Positions 35,656-49,031 of a stretch of 64,000 nt of DNA are shown here, piece after piece (position 1 is the first letter of the stretch; every line of letters starts with the position of its first letter). The stretch is from positions 6,740,501 to 6,804,500 of the forward strand of contig JARWIR010000035.1 in NCBI GenBank assembly GCA_029959085.1, read 5' to 3'. Below the pieces are notes generated by a model. That model made no database searches. It worked only from the letters and a program-made list of their open reading frames with translations, and was not told the origin of the DNA. This DNA comes from Nemophila menziesii. Its lineage: Eukaryota; Streptophyta; Magnoliopsida; Boraginales; Hydrophyllaceae. The translations under genes were made by a program, and so were the position numbers.

Positions 35656-36138
35656 AGATTTTATTTTGTGTTCCTCTATCATAGAATATTTTTTAATTTA
35701 CGGAAAAATACTAATTTTTTGTCATGATATTTCATTAAAAGGGAACGTCTATCATAATAAACCTATTTTTTTATATCAATTTCGCTATTACTTTAGGTAT
35801 TAGATCATATGTTCCTACGTCATTTAACTCTTTTGGTTCATATTAGTTGTAGTACTTCATATTTGTTTGCTCACTTATGGTGGTTAATAATAATGGAAAC
35901 CTATAATGTTATCTTATTATTCTGAAGATGGTAATTTTTTTTGGAAATAAGTGTTTTTAATTTGCATTTAGCGAAGATATCCAAATTTATTATGAGGAGA
36001 ATTACAGATTATGGTGACATATATTGAATATGCAACTAATGAGTGTGTTATTGGGCATAAAACTAACCGTTTTAAATGTTATTAAACTGAATTTTCACAT
36101 ATTTGGCATATTTTTTGTTTCTAGGTAGTAAAACTTCT
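35656..36138. repeat. Diverged 480-bp block, end of module B (unit 2)
   Basis: Counterpart of 17478-17960; one change noted (ctaaccgttt for ctaacagttt near 36067). Confidence 0.8.
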
Positions 36139-36152
36139 TAACTGACAGATAT

Positions 36153-36246
36153 GAAAGCATTTGTTAGGGCACTTCTTATCATATATAATATATATACTTG
36201 AAAGCATTAGTTAGGGCACTTCTTATCATATATAATATATATACCT
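36153..36246. repeat. 47-bp tandem duplication at module junction (unit 2)
   Basis: Same doublet as at 17975. Confidence 0.9.
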
Positions 36247-37164
36247 GATAATAATTATATATTGTTAGGTATGAGGTACAAGTGTTTCACAGAAAAATCA
36301 ACTACCAATTATCATAGAACGCTTATGAAAATCCTTACTGAAAAAATGTACCAATTATCATAAACTGCTTAATGAACATCCTCGTATCCCTTCTCTATTC
36401 TTCTTCTTGAAACTAATATAATCTTTTATAATTATATGGTAGTATTATAGAAATTATAGATTGAAAAATTTGTGTATTTAACTGATGCTAATTTTTGATT
36501 TTAGATGTTTATATCCATTATATTTTAAATGATAATTCTTATACTAATAATTTGGTTTTTTCGGGCTACCCTCTAGAGTCCATATCCTCTTCCTCTGGTA
36601 TGAAAGATGGTATTGTGGGGGTTTCAAAAGCTTCTAACAGTTCCATATTGCTCTTTCAGAAAGGGTGAAAGAATTGTTGAGGCCATGTTATAATGAAGGG
36701 TGTCTAACCTAGAATGAATTCAAGTTTTTAGTCAAGAATATAGTCGAGAATTGTTGAGGCCATGTTAGAATGAAGGGTGTCTATCTGGGTATATACCCAT
36801 TAGTTTTCACTTTATTTTAGTGCGAAGTAGTGGATATATACCCACCAATCTATATATTACGTATAAGTCTATATATGGATATATATTAGTTGGTCAAAAT
36901 ACATAATATTGATTCATACCTATTATGTTTTTAAATTATATGGTTGTAACATGCCTTTAAAATGATTTCATTGAAGGTCGAACATGAGAGTTGTTAAATT
37001 TGTGGATTTACATGTAATAGGTGGGTATGTACCAACTACTTTAGATAATCTGCTTTTCATTTAAACTCTCGCGTATTATGTTTAGTTTTTTTATTGGATT
37101 TATAGAGTGCTTAAATTAATTTATTGGGGGTTCACATAGTGCGTGGTGTTTAGTGTGCATGTGT

Positions 37165-37214
<50 letters not shown>
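37165..37214. repeat. AC/TA microsatellite (unit 3)
   Basis: (AC)3 followed by (TA)21, the longest in the window. Confidence 0.95.
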
Positions 37215-37218
<4 letters not shown>

Positions 37219-37500
37219 TAATTTTTATAGGTCCTTGGTCAGTAATAATTGTGGGTTTTAATACCCACACTAAACCTAAAAATCAAACTGATAATAATCA
37301 CAGCTACAAGATGTCTAATACATAGAAAAACAAGGGTTAATAATACTATCCTTACACATGATATTAAAAAATGGCATATATCTAAACATTTGCCTCACAT
37401 AAGTTAAAAAAATCCAAAACAATTAAAAGTTTAAGAAAATACTTATCATCCAACATTTCTATGTCAGGAAAGATATAAAACAATTATAAAGCAATTAAAT

Positions 37501-37876
37501 TTGGTATCAAATTACGATATAGGTCCCTAGAAATTCTATGTCACAGACATAAAGTGGGTATATCCCTACCACTACAACTTCATGGACCTACGCTATAAAA
37601 TTACACTATAGATTCCTAAAAGATCTTGCTAGTATAAACCCACTACATATAGAAAGTATGTATAAACGCACCACAAAAATAGGTAAATCCCACTACTAAT
37701 TGTCCAAAAACCTTTATTTTGAAATTTCACTGTAGGCTCCTAAAAAATTTACGTCACATACAGTAGATAAATATAAATACACCCTACAAATGCGAGAACC
37801 TTCTTTTTATCAAATTGCATTAATAGATTCCTAAAAATTCTATGTCGGAGACATAAAATTGGTATATACATAATTT
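37501..37876. repeat. Degenerate ~95-bp tandem repeats, module A (unit 3)
   Basis: Counterpart of 1140-1515. Confidence 0.65.
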
Positions 37877-38835
37877 ACATACATATCTTTATTTATAAAT
37901 TACTACCTTTATATACATACAATATGCACAATACACACATATATTACCCAATATTGAACGATATACACATACAACAACAAAAATTAATATATAATTACAT
38001 AAAATAGCTACTCCATGAATATGGTCCAAATACCAAATACACGCACTACTAATTTATACAATACTACATAACAAATAAGGTAAATAAATTTGTTTATATC
38101 AACTCATAAAGGATAAAAAATTATTGTTATTTTCAAAAATAATTACAGCTAACAATTATTATTAAGTGCTACTAAATAATAATGTAAAAAATGAAAAACA
38201 AATCACCACAAGAACATATTCAACGAATAAAATAAAGTTTTGATTATTATTTTTGAAAATATTATTCTCTCTTGTTAATAACTTCTCCAGATGGCTAAGG
38301 TTTTCTTCTCTTCGAATATAATTATTAGTGTATGAATATTAACAAAACTAAACATGTATCTTGTAAAAAATAATCATAATACTTTACTTGTCAGAATGAG
38401 AGAATACTTTAGTGAATATTAGGCCCAAATCACATCATTGTCAAGTGGGCTCGAAAGAAGTGTCAAACAGTAAAGGGTTTAAATTTTTAGTCTATGTTTA
38501 ATTTATAGACAAATCAATCCACATAGTATTGGGCCTTATATATTAATATTTCTAACACTCTTACAACTTAAAAAGATTTTTAACCTAAAATAAAGATAGC
38601 CGCAAAATACACACTCCTCTATTTTCTTGCTAGAACACTCCTTATTTCTTGTCCGGAACACTCGGAAACACTCCTCAGTACATAAAGGTAAATTTCAGTA
38701 ACATTATATTTATTATTCAAAATTATATAATGTATATGTCTAAACTGTTTAAGTAAATTTAAGTTTTTTAATTATTTATCTATCAGTTTTTATGTGCATT
38801 ATTTTTGTGAATTTTGGGTATTTTATGTTTAAATT

Positions 38836-40045
38836 TTAATTTTTTTAAGATTTGAGCTTCGGATATTGGCAGTGAAGCTTTTAAGGTGGAATCCCATATT
38901 TGAGAGATCGCTTATGCCCATAGACAATCTAAAATTAAGGTTTTCTTCAACCATTAGAGAAGAGTTAGCTAAAATTAAGGAAGTTTTCTTTAAACATGAT
39001 ATATAATTTATCGTAACTTCTATTTTCAAGGGATGGTTCTCAAAATTGCCAAGTTAAAAAGTTCAAACTGAATTGCACTATATTATGTGAAAATTGTATT
39101 ATAGGTCCATATATTTAAAGAAAATTGCACTATGTCCCAATAAATTTTTTTTGAATGAATTTCACTATAAATTCCTATATTTTCTAAAATATATGATTAG
39201 ATTTCCGCTGCAACTATAAAGTCATGCTACATAATTCACACAATTTTTTTTATATTTTTAAATTTTAGATTATATTTTGTGTTCCCATATCATAGAGTAT
39301 TATTTAATTTACAGGAAAACAATGATTGTTGGTCATGACATTTCAAGAACAGGGAAGTTGTTCATAATTAATACGGTATGTCTATTAATTTTGCTATTTC
39401 TTTAGATATTAGATTATATTTTCTTGCATCATTGAAATCTTTTGGTTCATATTAGTTGAAATACTTCATATCTTTGTCACTTGTCGTGGGTAATAAGTAT
39501 GGCCACCTTTAATATTCAACTTATTGTTCTAATGATTGTATTTTTTTAAATGAGTATGTTTAATTTGGATTTAGTGAAGATCTCCAATTTTATTGCGAGC
39601 CGGATTTAAGATTATGTTGACATATATTTAATACGCGAATAATAAGTGTATTATCAGGCTTAAAACTAACAGTTTTAATATGTCATTTAATTGAATCTTC
39701 ACATATTTTGCTTGTTTTTTGTTTCCAGATAGTAAAACCTCCAACGAACAACATTCAGGAAAATGCATCACAAGTACTTATTTATTTCTTAAATGCATTA
39801 ATAATGTTTTTCACCAATACATTTTTTCTTGATTTTGTTTGATTTTCTTATTTACCTTTTCAATTTTTTACTTTTACTTAATTTGTCTGATTATTCTATT
39901 GACTATTCCATGGATCTGGTAATTTATATAGTTACTACGAATTACACTATCTATGTGAATTGCTTATTGTTTAATTTTGTTAGTTTACTTAATTTCAGGT
40001 CCAAATAATTGATGATGATGTTGGAGTGGTCCAAAATATGTACAG
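38836..40045 (+). pseudogene. AT-hook-type gene, 5' exons, fused to X (unit 3)
   Basis: Exon candidates at 39315-39375, 39729-39773 and 39999-40045. Exon 1 has a private t-to-g change (aagttgttc), altering Phe to Leu after GK. Splice sites are kept. Confidence 0.48.
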
Positions 40046-40105
40046 TCTGAGTTTTTCATTTTGAAATATAAAGTAGTGATTACTCTGTGTTCTAATGAAG
40101 TTGAA

Positions 40106-40311
40106 CTGTGAGTACTCTAAGAATTTACTAAACAAATCTGTGAGTACTCTAAGAATTGCGAGTACTCTGTGTTTCAATAAAGTTGAACTGTGAGTACTCT
40201 TAAATTTTGTAGGAGTATTCTGATATTTTATTATTGAAAACTACGAGTACTCTGTGTTTTTAATTAACAAAATTGGGAGTACTCTGAATTTTATTATGAG
40301 TACTCTATCTT
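40106..40311. repeat. Minisatellite cluster M1 (unit 3)
   Basis: Palindromes kept; filler changes include aaattggg for aaactggg and tattattg for tatgattg. Confidence 0.92.
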
Positions 40312-40350
40312 TATGAATTTTGTTTTTAAAAAAATTCAATTTTATTGCAG

Positions 40351-40863
40351 AGTTTGATCAAACATGAGAACGTTGAAGCATGTCAGATTAATATTTCAGA
40401 ACCATTCTATAAAAATAGCCAAGATTATGCTTTCATCCTATTACCTGTGTTTTTTTAAGATGGTAGCTGTGGACATTGGAGTTTGTTAGTGTACAGCAGG
40501 GATAATAAAGAATTTTACCATTATAACTCAATCAAACCGAAAAATTCCGAATCAATTGGTTCAAAGACAGAGCAAACCGCAGCAAAGTATAGAAAATTCT
40601 TGGTACAAAATGTCTTGAGGAAGATAAAACCAGGTAAAGAAGATAAATATATAATGAACAATGTAGATTGTGTTGAACAAGAACCAGGAAGCGTTGACTG
40701 CGGAGTTTTTGTAATCCTATGGTGTTATGGCTTTTATCGGAATAGGGTGATAAGACAGAAGACATACATTCCAAAATATATTAACGAAGGACGAGCAATG
40801 ATTATTAGGAAATTGTTGCGCAGCAAATATTCACAATGCATAAACATGGGAAAAAGTTCTTAA
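40351..40863 (+). pseudogene. Ulp1/SENP-like protease exon, broken (unit 3)
   Basis: It has the shared TAA at 40456-40458 and the shared C-terminal frameshift. It keeps TGT (Cys) just before GHW as in unit 4, where units 1 and 2 have TTT (Phe). It has a private Gly-to-Arg change after GFYRN. The mixture fits a branch that split off before units 1 and 2 separated. Confidence 0.87.
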
Positions 40864-41166
40864 CTGATTAATCATTGATAATTTATTTTGTAAAGAGTGT
40901 TGGGAGGAGTTTGATTTAAGATTTAGACTTTTTTGATGGGTTTTTATCTATGTTTGATAAGTACTTGTTTTGTTTTGGAACTTTGATATGATATTTTGGA
41001 TGGTTTTGGATGTTTTAAAAACTTGATATGAAATATGAATGAAACAGGATTTTGGTATTTTATTGATTGTTTTGTAGTTAAAAATAGCATGAAAATGAAT
41101 GTGTAAAAGAAAAGTTAAAGCTTATGAATACACAATAAAAGTAAAGAGAACTCACAACAAAACACA

Positions 41167-41434
41167 AAGTACTCAGACAAATGAATGAGTACTACGAGGA
41201 AAATAGAGAGTACTCAGACAAAATGTGTGAGTACTCAGACAAATGTGTGAGTACTCTGACAAATGTGTGAGGGATAGAGTAATCATACTATTATATAGAG
41301 TACTCATACAATTATATAGAATGTTCAGTGTAATGTATAGAGTACTCATATAATTATATAGAGTACTCTGAGAAAAGATAGAGTACTCATATAAATATAT
41401 AGAGTATTCATCAAAGTGGTAAAAAGTACTCAGA
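41167..41434. repeat. Minisatellite cluster M2 (unit 3)
   Basis: Same repeat number as units 1 and 2. Confidence 0.92.
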
Positions 41435-41616
41435 CAATATAAATCAAAATCACAACAGATCAAAGATTTTAATAAGAATGACATGCTTAAATCAAATTCA
41501 ACTTCTACAACTTTAAAACATATAAATGTCGAAATAGTTCAGTGGCACAAAAAAATGAATCTAAACATTAACAAGAAGTTAATAAGCATGATTACAATTT
41601 AAAAACATAAGTTATA

Positions 41617-43844
41617 TTATGATTTGGGTGGAGCTCTACAAGTAGATTTGTTATGTCCCACCTTCTTGCAATTGCCACACCGAATTGAACGGACAACCTT
41701 CTCGGTGCATGAACGAAAGCGCTTAGTCTGAGGCCTACCAGGTGGAACCCTAACATCAGGAGCAAGATAATCTGAGATTCGGAGACAGGGACTTCAACTT
41801 GAAAGGTAGACATAGCAGGAATACTCCTTGAATAGGTCTTAACGTAGGATGAAGTGTGAAAGTATGACTCTACATACTCGAACGGATCACGAACAGAAGC
41901 ACTAGATAGTGCACACAAAGCATGCTGACACGGGAAGCCGAGCTCTTGCCATTCACAACAAGAACAGGTACGGGCAGCTATATCTACCACCATAATTGGA
42001 TTTGAGCCAACTTGAAACAAAGAAGCGGTGGATTGTTTAATGGTCCAAGTGCAGCTAAGACCAACGTTAGTGTTATATAGCAACATAATAGTAGGACACA
42101 GTGGTGAAGTCCATTTGGATGATTTTAGAGATCGTTCATAAATCCTTTGCATTAACTTAACACGAAGAGCGTCAACAAGCTCACAAACAGGAAGTCCCCT
42201 TTGACCTAAAATCCAGTAGTTAAAAGACTCGACTGCATTAGAAGTCATCTCGCCATATCGTCTACCAGGGAAATAAGCATTTGCGTAATTTTTCCTTGGT
42301 AAACCCTTTAGGAAAGCTTTGACCTCCTTCTTTCCTTCCAGCAGGAATTTAGCCAACTGTTGATCATAATGTGCAACAGTAGGAGCATGCGCGACTTGCT
42401 TGAGCAGATACACCATCCTTTCACGGTAAAAAGAAGAGCCGGAAGTAGCAATTATGAGGTTTTTCTCGATATGTTTAATGCAAAAACTGTGACTATCTTG
42501 AGAAAAAACATCCCTAACACCATTTAGTAGACCCTTATGGCGGTCTGATATAAACGTAAGAGGGCGACCCTCGACAAGAGGCTTTAAAAACTGAAGAAAT
42601 GCCGTCCAATTGTCGGTGTCCTCACCGGGAACAACGCCAAAAGCAACAGTGAATAAACCTGATTAGGAAACCCAGTAAAAAAGTGAGAACCAAGAACTAA
42701 AAATGAATATATACAAAGGGAACAAATAATAAGTTGTTATGATACCTTGATTTCCATCCTTGGCAGTAGCAACCAATAACGAGCCTTTGTACTTGGACTT
42801 GAGGAACGTAGCGTCCAATAATAACATGGGGCGACATGACTTAAAACCAGCAATTGAACCACCAAAAGCAAAAAAACATCTGTGAAATACACGTGTTTCA
42901 GGATCGCAATGAACCGAGAAAGCCGTGATAGGATCAAGTTTCTGAAGCTTTTCGAAGTAAGATTGCAAACGATTGAATGAAGAGCCAATATCACCATATA
43001 GAGTGTCCTTAGCCTAATTGATAGTAGACCAAGATGTTTTGTATGAAATATCGAAACCATAATTCTCCTTTAAGACAGTCTGAATTTCCCTAGGCCTGGA
43101 CGATGGTTTAGAACGAAGTTCATCGAAAATAACACGACTGAGAATTGAAGAATCCAACCGGGTGTGTGAAGTTTTGTTGTAAACATGACCACAAGTGTGC
43201 ATATTCCTATAAGAACGCAAATACCAAAATCCGTTTGTCATTTCAACCGATGCGTATATATACCATTTACAACCCTGCTCGATCTTGTAAAAGCACTGCG
43301 CGCTGATGCGAGAGTTCTTGTTATTGTGGATATAGTCGAAATCAAACCCATCAACTGCAGCTTGCTTGCAAAGAACGGAACGGAACTGCTCAGCACCACC
43401 CACAAAACACTGACCAACACCTTCTAACCCCAATTTCCAAGAATCACTCAACATAACCTTCTTTTCTTGAATAAAAAAGGCTGGATCAGGGGTAGAAGCA
43501 ACAACAGAACGAATAGGTTCAGCGGAGATTGGTTTAGAAATGACAGATGATTCTGGAGAGGAAATATTGTTGAATGAAGGGGTCCTGGAATCAGTAACAT
43601 AAATATAAATCTTGTCATACACACCACGTCCAAGAATCCACTTAATTGTGCAGAAATCTGTTTCAGTTTCAAGAAGGGAGTCTTTATACTCCCCTACAGT
43701 ATAAGATGTAACAGCAAATTTAGATATCTGAGGCCACCTAAACTGAAAAAAATTCTTTACTGAGTTAATGCCATTCAGCTGATGAAAGGGGAAGATAATC
43801 TGATCAGTTCCCATCTTGAACACAACAAGCACATCTTGTATCAT
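41617..43844 (-). pseudogene. MULE transposase, broken (unit 3)
   Basis: Shared TAG at 43014-43016. Private changes include Trp to Arg in the MQWIYERS segment (MQRIYERS), Phe to Ile near the N-terminus (QIIFPF), and NFFQFRW for NFVQSRW. A g-to-a change beside the knuckle frameshift (cggagacagg) does not repair the frame. The accumulation of non-conservative changes is consistent with no selection on the protein. Confidence 0.9.
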
Positions 43845-43893
43845 TATAACTGTCAGCAGCAGAGTAAAAAGAAAGAAATTAAAACTAAGAGTA

Positions 43894-44279
43894 TTTTCAT
43901 AGAAACAGAGAGTATTTTATAAGACTCAGAGTACTCTGTAAAAACTGAGAGTAATTTAACAAACTAAGAGTATTTAGTAAAAACTGAGAGCACACTGTGA
44001 AACTCTGAGTATTTAATAAAAACTGAGAGTAATATGTAAAAACTGAGAGTATTCGATAAAATAAAGAGTATTTAATGAAAACTGTGAGCACTCTATAAAA
44101 CTCAGAGTACTCTGAAAAAACTAGGAGTAATCTATAAAACTCAGAGTACATTACCAAAACTCTGAGTACTCTATAATCAGTGAGTAGTCAACCAATATAA
44201 ACGCATAGTGTTGTCGCTAAACCTAGCAAAAGTCTGAGTACTCCGTCTATTTGAAAAACACAGAGTACTCTCAGAAATT
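43894..44279. repeat. Minisatellite cluster M3 (unit 3)
   Basis: Same organisation; an acagagag variant of the acggagag unit occurs near 43905. Confidence 0.92.
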
Positions 44280-44313
44280 TGAAAATAGTGAGTATAGTAC
44301 TGTACTGTACTAT

Positions 44314-44343
44314 CATGCATGCAGCGGCTGTGATAAACCCTAA
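44314..44343. promoter_or_regulatory. RY element and telobox (unit 3)
   Basis: Both motifs unchanged. Confidence 0.45.
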
Positions 44344-44789
44344 AAATGGCAGATCGGAAAAAATTAACGTTCAAAGAGTAAAACAATGACATAAACACGC
44401 AAACTGAGACGAATATAAGCAATAACATTCATATCATGAGCAAATCTACCATTAAACACATTAAAACGTAACAAAAACATCTAAAACGAGCATGATATAG
44501 TCACGTAATCGTATGTAGAATGGAAAAAAGTAAACATAAAAGACGATATATAGTGGATATTGGGAATAAACAGCGCTATTAAATACAGAAAACGCAAATA
44601 ACACACCCAAAGGTAAGAATCTGTTGAAAAAAAACAGTAAACAGAAACGAAATAAACCTTAGAACGAAGGTAACAGTTGAAAATTAAGAGGAAATGCAGA
44701 AGATTATGACGTGATTAATCTATGAACACAAGGGAGGAAGGTTGAAATCGGAGGGGGAGATTTCAAATAAATATGGAAAGCTTAGAAAA

Positions 44790-44880
44790 AGAGCTCACGA
44801 AAATGGAGAGAGAGAAGAGTAAAAGAAGCTCATAAAATTTACAAGAGAGAGGGATAATGCAAAATAGTATATATATGAGA
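44790..44880 (-). promoter_or_regulatory. Likely transposase core promoter (unit 3)
   Basis: The TATA run is kept. The leader has gagagagaagag and cataaaattt where units 1 and 2 have gagagagaggag and catgaaattt. Confidence 0.48.
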
Positions 44881-45030
44881 CTAGAAAACATTTGAGGGTA
44901 GAAAGGTAACAGGGTTTTTTGGGTTTCATGTGTTAAAAAGTTTCTAAGGTCTTTAGTAAGAAGAAGCTCTAGTAGGGGGTGATATCTTGAAGAGGGGTGT
45001 GTCTTCAAGACCCTAAGTGTCATTTTCTCT

Positions 45031-46698
45031 TAATTTTTTATCTTTTAAAGATTTGAGCTTTGAATATTGGCAGAGAAGCTTTTAAGGTGAAATCCCATAT
45101 TTGAGTGATCACTTATGCCCATAGACAAACTAACATTAAGGCTTTCTTCAACCATTAGAAAAAAGTTAGCTAAAGATACTACTCAAGAATTTCTAGGAAG
45201 TTTTCTTAAAACAAGGTATATAATTTATCATAGCTTCTATTTTCAAGGGATGGTTCTCAAAATTGTCCAACAAAGAAATTCACACTGAATTGCAATTTAG
45301 TTCTCTATATTATGTGAAAATTTTATTACATGTCCTTATATTGAAAAACATTCCACTATATGTCCCAATATAATTTTTTGGAATGAATTTCACTATAAAT
45401 TTCAATATTTTCCAAAATAGGGGATTGGATTTTCCAGTGCAACTATAAAGTCATGCTACATAATTCACACAAAAAATTGTTTATATTTTTATTGTTCAGA
45501 TTATATTTTGTGTTCCTCTATCATAGAGTATTAATTAATTTACAGGAAAACACTGATTGTTGGTCATGATATTTTAAGATAAGGGAACGTTAATCATAAT
45601 TAATATTGTATGTCTATTAATTTTACTATTCCTTTAGATATTACATTATATTTTCTTGCATCATCGAATTATTTTAGTTCATGTTAGTTGTAATACTTCA
45701 TATCTTGCTCACTCGTCGTAGTTAATAAGAAGGACCACCTTTAATGTTCAACTTATTGTTATAAAGATTGTAATTTTTTTAGAAATGAGTATGTTTAATT
45801 TGGATTTAATGAGGATCTCCAATTTTATTGCGAGGATGACTGAAGATTATGTAGACATATATTGAATACGCAAATAATAAGTGTGTTATTGGGCATAAAC
45901 TAACAATTTTAATATGTCATTTAATTGAATCTTCACATATTTGGCATGTTTTTTGTTTCTAGATAGTAAAACCTCCAGCAAACGACATCCAGGAAAATGC
46001 ACCGTATGTACTTATTTATTTATTAAATGCATTAAATAATTTTTTTAACCACCATATTTTCTTGATTTTGTAATTTGCTTTTTCAACTTTTTAGCTTTAC
46101 TTAATTTTTCTGATTACTATATTGAATATTCCATGGATCCGGTAATTTATATAGTTAGTATGAATTACATTCTCTACGTGAATATATTAGTGGTTAATTT
46201 TGTTAGTGTACTGAATTTCATGTCCAAATCAATAATGATGATGATGTTGGAGTGGTCTGAAAAAGAGCTGGAAGACCTAAACCTGTCTTCAAACCACCTA
46301 CTGAAGTGATAAGTCTGGATTCAAATAATACTCTTCTCTTGGTTCATTCAAGATATTAGTATTTATAATATTTTTATGGGTTAATACATTTAGTAGAACA
46401 TGGATGATGAGGAGGTAGGAATTTTTACTAGGGAAAGAGATTTGGACTACAAGTCCATGCTAACTAGGAAAAACCATGTGGAGTAAGCATAAATATGATA
46501 TATGCAGATGAATTGTTTAAGTTAATGTGTTAGTGTGATAAAGTAAAATACCTGTGTTGTGTTGCTTATTACATTCAGGAGGTTGTTATATGAGAGTCTG
46601 CAAAGAAGATAAGGGCTCTTCACAAGGTCTTTGTAGAAGTGGGAGAGTCTTCAAAAAAAGGAAACGCAAAAGGCAAAGAAGTAGATGATGAGTTTTAA
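45031..46698 (+). pseudogene. AT-hook gene remnant right of X (unit 3)
   Basis: Exon 3 starts at 46222 with aataatgat for aatgatgat (Asn for Asp). The last exon reads GTAGAAGTG where units 1 and 2 have GTAAAAGTG (Glu for Lys). The region near 45520 reads gtgttcctc ... gtattaatt as in unit 4, where units 1 and 2 have gttactc ... gtaataatt. Confidence 0.5.
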
Positions 46699-47412
46699 TT
46701 TTGGATAATTAATAATTTTATTCTTGGGTATGTAAGTTTGAAATATGTCTATGAAAATGGTTAGGTTATTTTGGATATTTAGTTGATTTAAAATTTATGA
46801 CTTTGACAATATGTATGTGTTTTGTCTTTTGGAATATGTAAACTTTCGAAGTATGTCATTTACAGGTTATTATTGGTAAGTAATAGCTTTGCTTTATTAA
46901 CATGGACCACTACAAAATTTCATCCATACATAAGAGGTAATCAAATACCAATAAATTAATTTTTACCTAAACTATGACCCATATGTTTACATATGGCCAT
47001 AATCTATTTATCATTTGACAAATCATTCTTTATAAAAAATATTGTATAAAAAGTATATTTAACAAACTATAGTGTATTCTTACCGAATAAAATAAAATAA
47101 CATATCTAAATATTTATATAGATCAATAAATAAGAGAGAGAAATAAAAGGTATCATTCTCATGCATTTTCTTCTTCATTAATATTAAAAAAATTTATAGA
47201 AGCTATATTTAAAGAACTCCAACAAAAAAAATCTGAAAGTAAACTTTCATATTTTTAATCATATAAAACATTTTTTTAGGACAACCATAGTAAAACTTTC
47301 CATTATAAACCAGGAGTTACCTAATATTTTTTTATATATATAATGGTATTTCAATACTTTTTTTTATTCTTCTTCATATAAAAAGGTATTTTTGTTTATA
47401 ATTTTATTTTTT

Positions 47413-47896
47413 AGATTTTATTTTGTGTTCCTCTATCATAGAATATTATTTAATTTACGGAAAAATACTAATTTTTTGTCATGATATTTCATGAAAAGGG
47501 AACGTCTATCATAATAAACCTGGTTTGCATATTAATTTTGCTATTCCTTTAGATATTAGATTATATTTTCTTGCCTCATTGAACTCTTTTGGTTTATATT
47601 AGTTGTAATACTTCATATCTGTTTGCTCACTTATGGTGGGTAATAATAATGGCAAACTTCAATGTTTAATTTATTATTCTAAAGATGGTAATTTTTTTTT
47701 GGAAAGAAGTGTATTTAGTTTGAATTTAGTGAATATCTCCAGATTTATTGTGAGGAGGATTAGAGATTGTGATGACATATATTGCATATGCAAATAATGA
47801 GTGTGTGATTGGGCGTAAAACTAACCATATTAATTTGTTATTAAACTGAATCTTCATATATTTGACATGTTTTTTCTTTCAAGATAATAAACCCTC
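47413..47896. repeat. Diverged 480-bp block, end of module A (unit 3)
   Basis: Counterpart of 11060-11544, with private changes such as gatataa for gatagtaa near 47884 and atttttt for atttttg near 47474. Confidence 0.78.
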
Positions 47897-48965
47897 TTAA
47901 CTAACAAATCTAAAAGCATTTGTTAGGGTACTTCTTATCATATAGAATATATATACCTAATCATATCTATATATTGTTAGGTATGAGTTACAAGTGTTTC
48001 ATAGCATTCAACTACCAATTATCATAGAATGCTTATGAAAATCCTCACATAAAAGAGCTACTAATTATCATTAAACGCTTATGAACATCCTCAGTCTCCT
48101 TACTCTATTTTGGTTCTCAAAACTAATAAAATATTTTATAATTCTATGGTAGTATTATAGCAATTATAGTTTGATAATTCTTTTTATTTAACTGATGCTA
48201 ATTTTTCGATTTTAGAAGTTTATATACTTTATGTTCTAGATGATAATTCTTATAAACGGCTTGCCCTTATACTAAGAATTTGGTTTTTTCAGGCTACCCT
48301 CTAGAGTCCATATCTTCTTCCTCTAGTAATAAAGATGGTACTGGAGTGTAATAAAAATCTTCCAAGAGTTTACATATTGCTCTTCCGAAAAGGGTGAAAT
48401 AATTGATGAGGCCAAGCTAGAATGAAAGGCAACTAACCAAGAATAAATTCAATTTTTTTGTCTAGAAGATAGTTGACAAGGTTCTTCGAAGATTGCTACC
48501 GGATAAAATTCCAGCTACATCATAATGTATTTAAAAATATTTTATATAATCCCATACCAGTCTTTCAGACTTGGTACAGGTGAGTCCCTTCTTTCGCATA
48601 TAAAATATAATACGTAAAACCATACTTGTGGATGTTTAGTAGTAGTTTTGTTGTTTATCATTAATTTGTTTGTAACTCGGGTTTAACTTTTCAACGATTA
48701 AACCGTGGTTCTTGCTGAAAGTAATAGTTTTAGTCGTTATATCAATCAAATTTGCTTCTCTCTCGACCTTCTAATGCTTCTCAAATAAGTCATTACAATC
48801 TTAGTAATACTAAGGCTTCAATAATGATATATGATATATGTCTCTCTGTGTATAAAGGAAAAATTGATAGTGGGAAAGAGCCTTCAGCGTAATTTTTTTT
48901 CACAATAAATAATTTGTGTAATTCTTCAAATGTGGTCCGATTGTAATAAATTTTCATTTTTGCAG

Positions 48966-49031
48966 GCAAGTGGAAAGAAAGTCTCAGTCCTCCAAATCCA
49001 AATACAGAAAGAGATAAAAGAATTGCTTAAA
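48966..49031 (+). pseudogene. 66-bp exon candidate (unit 3)
   Basis: Glu to Gly at the third codon (GGA for GAA); splice sites and length kept. Confidence 0.4.

Larger units (their letters stand above)
29835..36298. repeat. Module B of unit 2
   Basis: Same length (6464 bp) and order as module B of unit 1. Differences seen are single bases, for example cagcttaac for cagcgtaac near 30714 and tgaggtac for tgagatac near 36273. Confidence 0.85.
18168..36345. repeat. Tandem 18.18-kb unit, copy 2
   Basis: Closest relative of copy 1; the open frames of both X genes translate identically in the two. Private changes include t for c at 21407 (ctctaatt for ctccaatt), a altered leader stretch near 20468 (ttgtacgg), and c for a at 30258 (ggcacc for ggcaac). 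The near identity implies a very recent duplication or recent homogenisation. Confidence 0.97.
40033..45030. mobile_element. Block X of unit 3
   Basis: Same lesions as units 1 and 2 (deletion junction at 40045/40046, protease stop at 40456, transposase stop at 43014) plus private missense changes and the 12-bp deletion downstream of the protease exon. Confidence 0.8.
36299..48008. repeat. Module A of unit 3
   Basis: 11.71 kb. It has the longest TA microsatellite of the array (TA)21 and a 12-bp shorter protease 3' flank. Otherwise collinear with the other A modules. Confidence 0.85.
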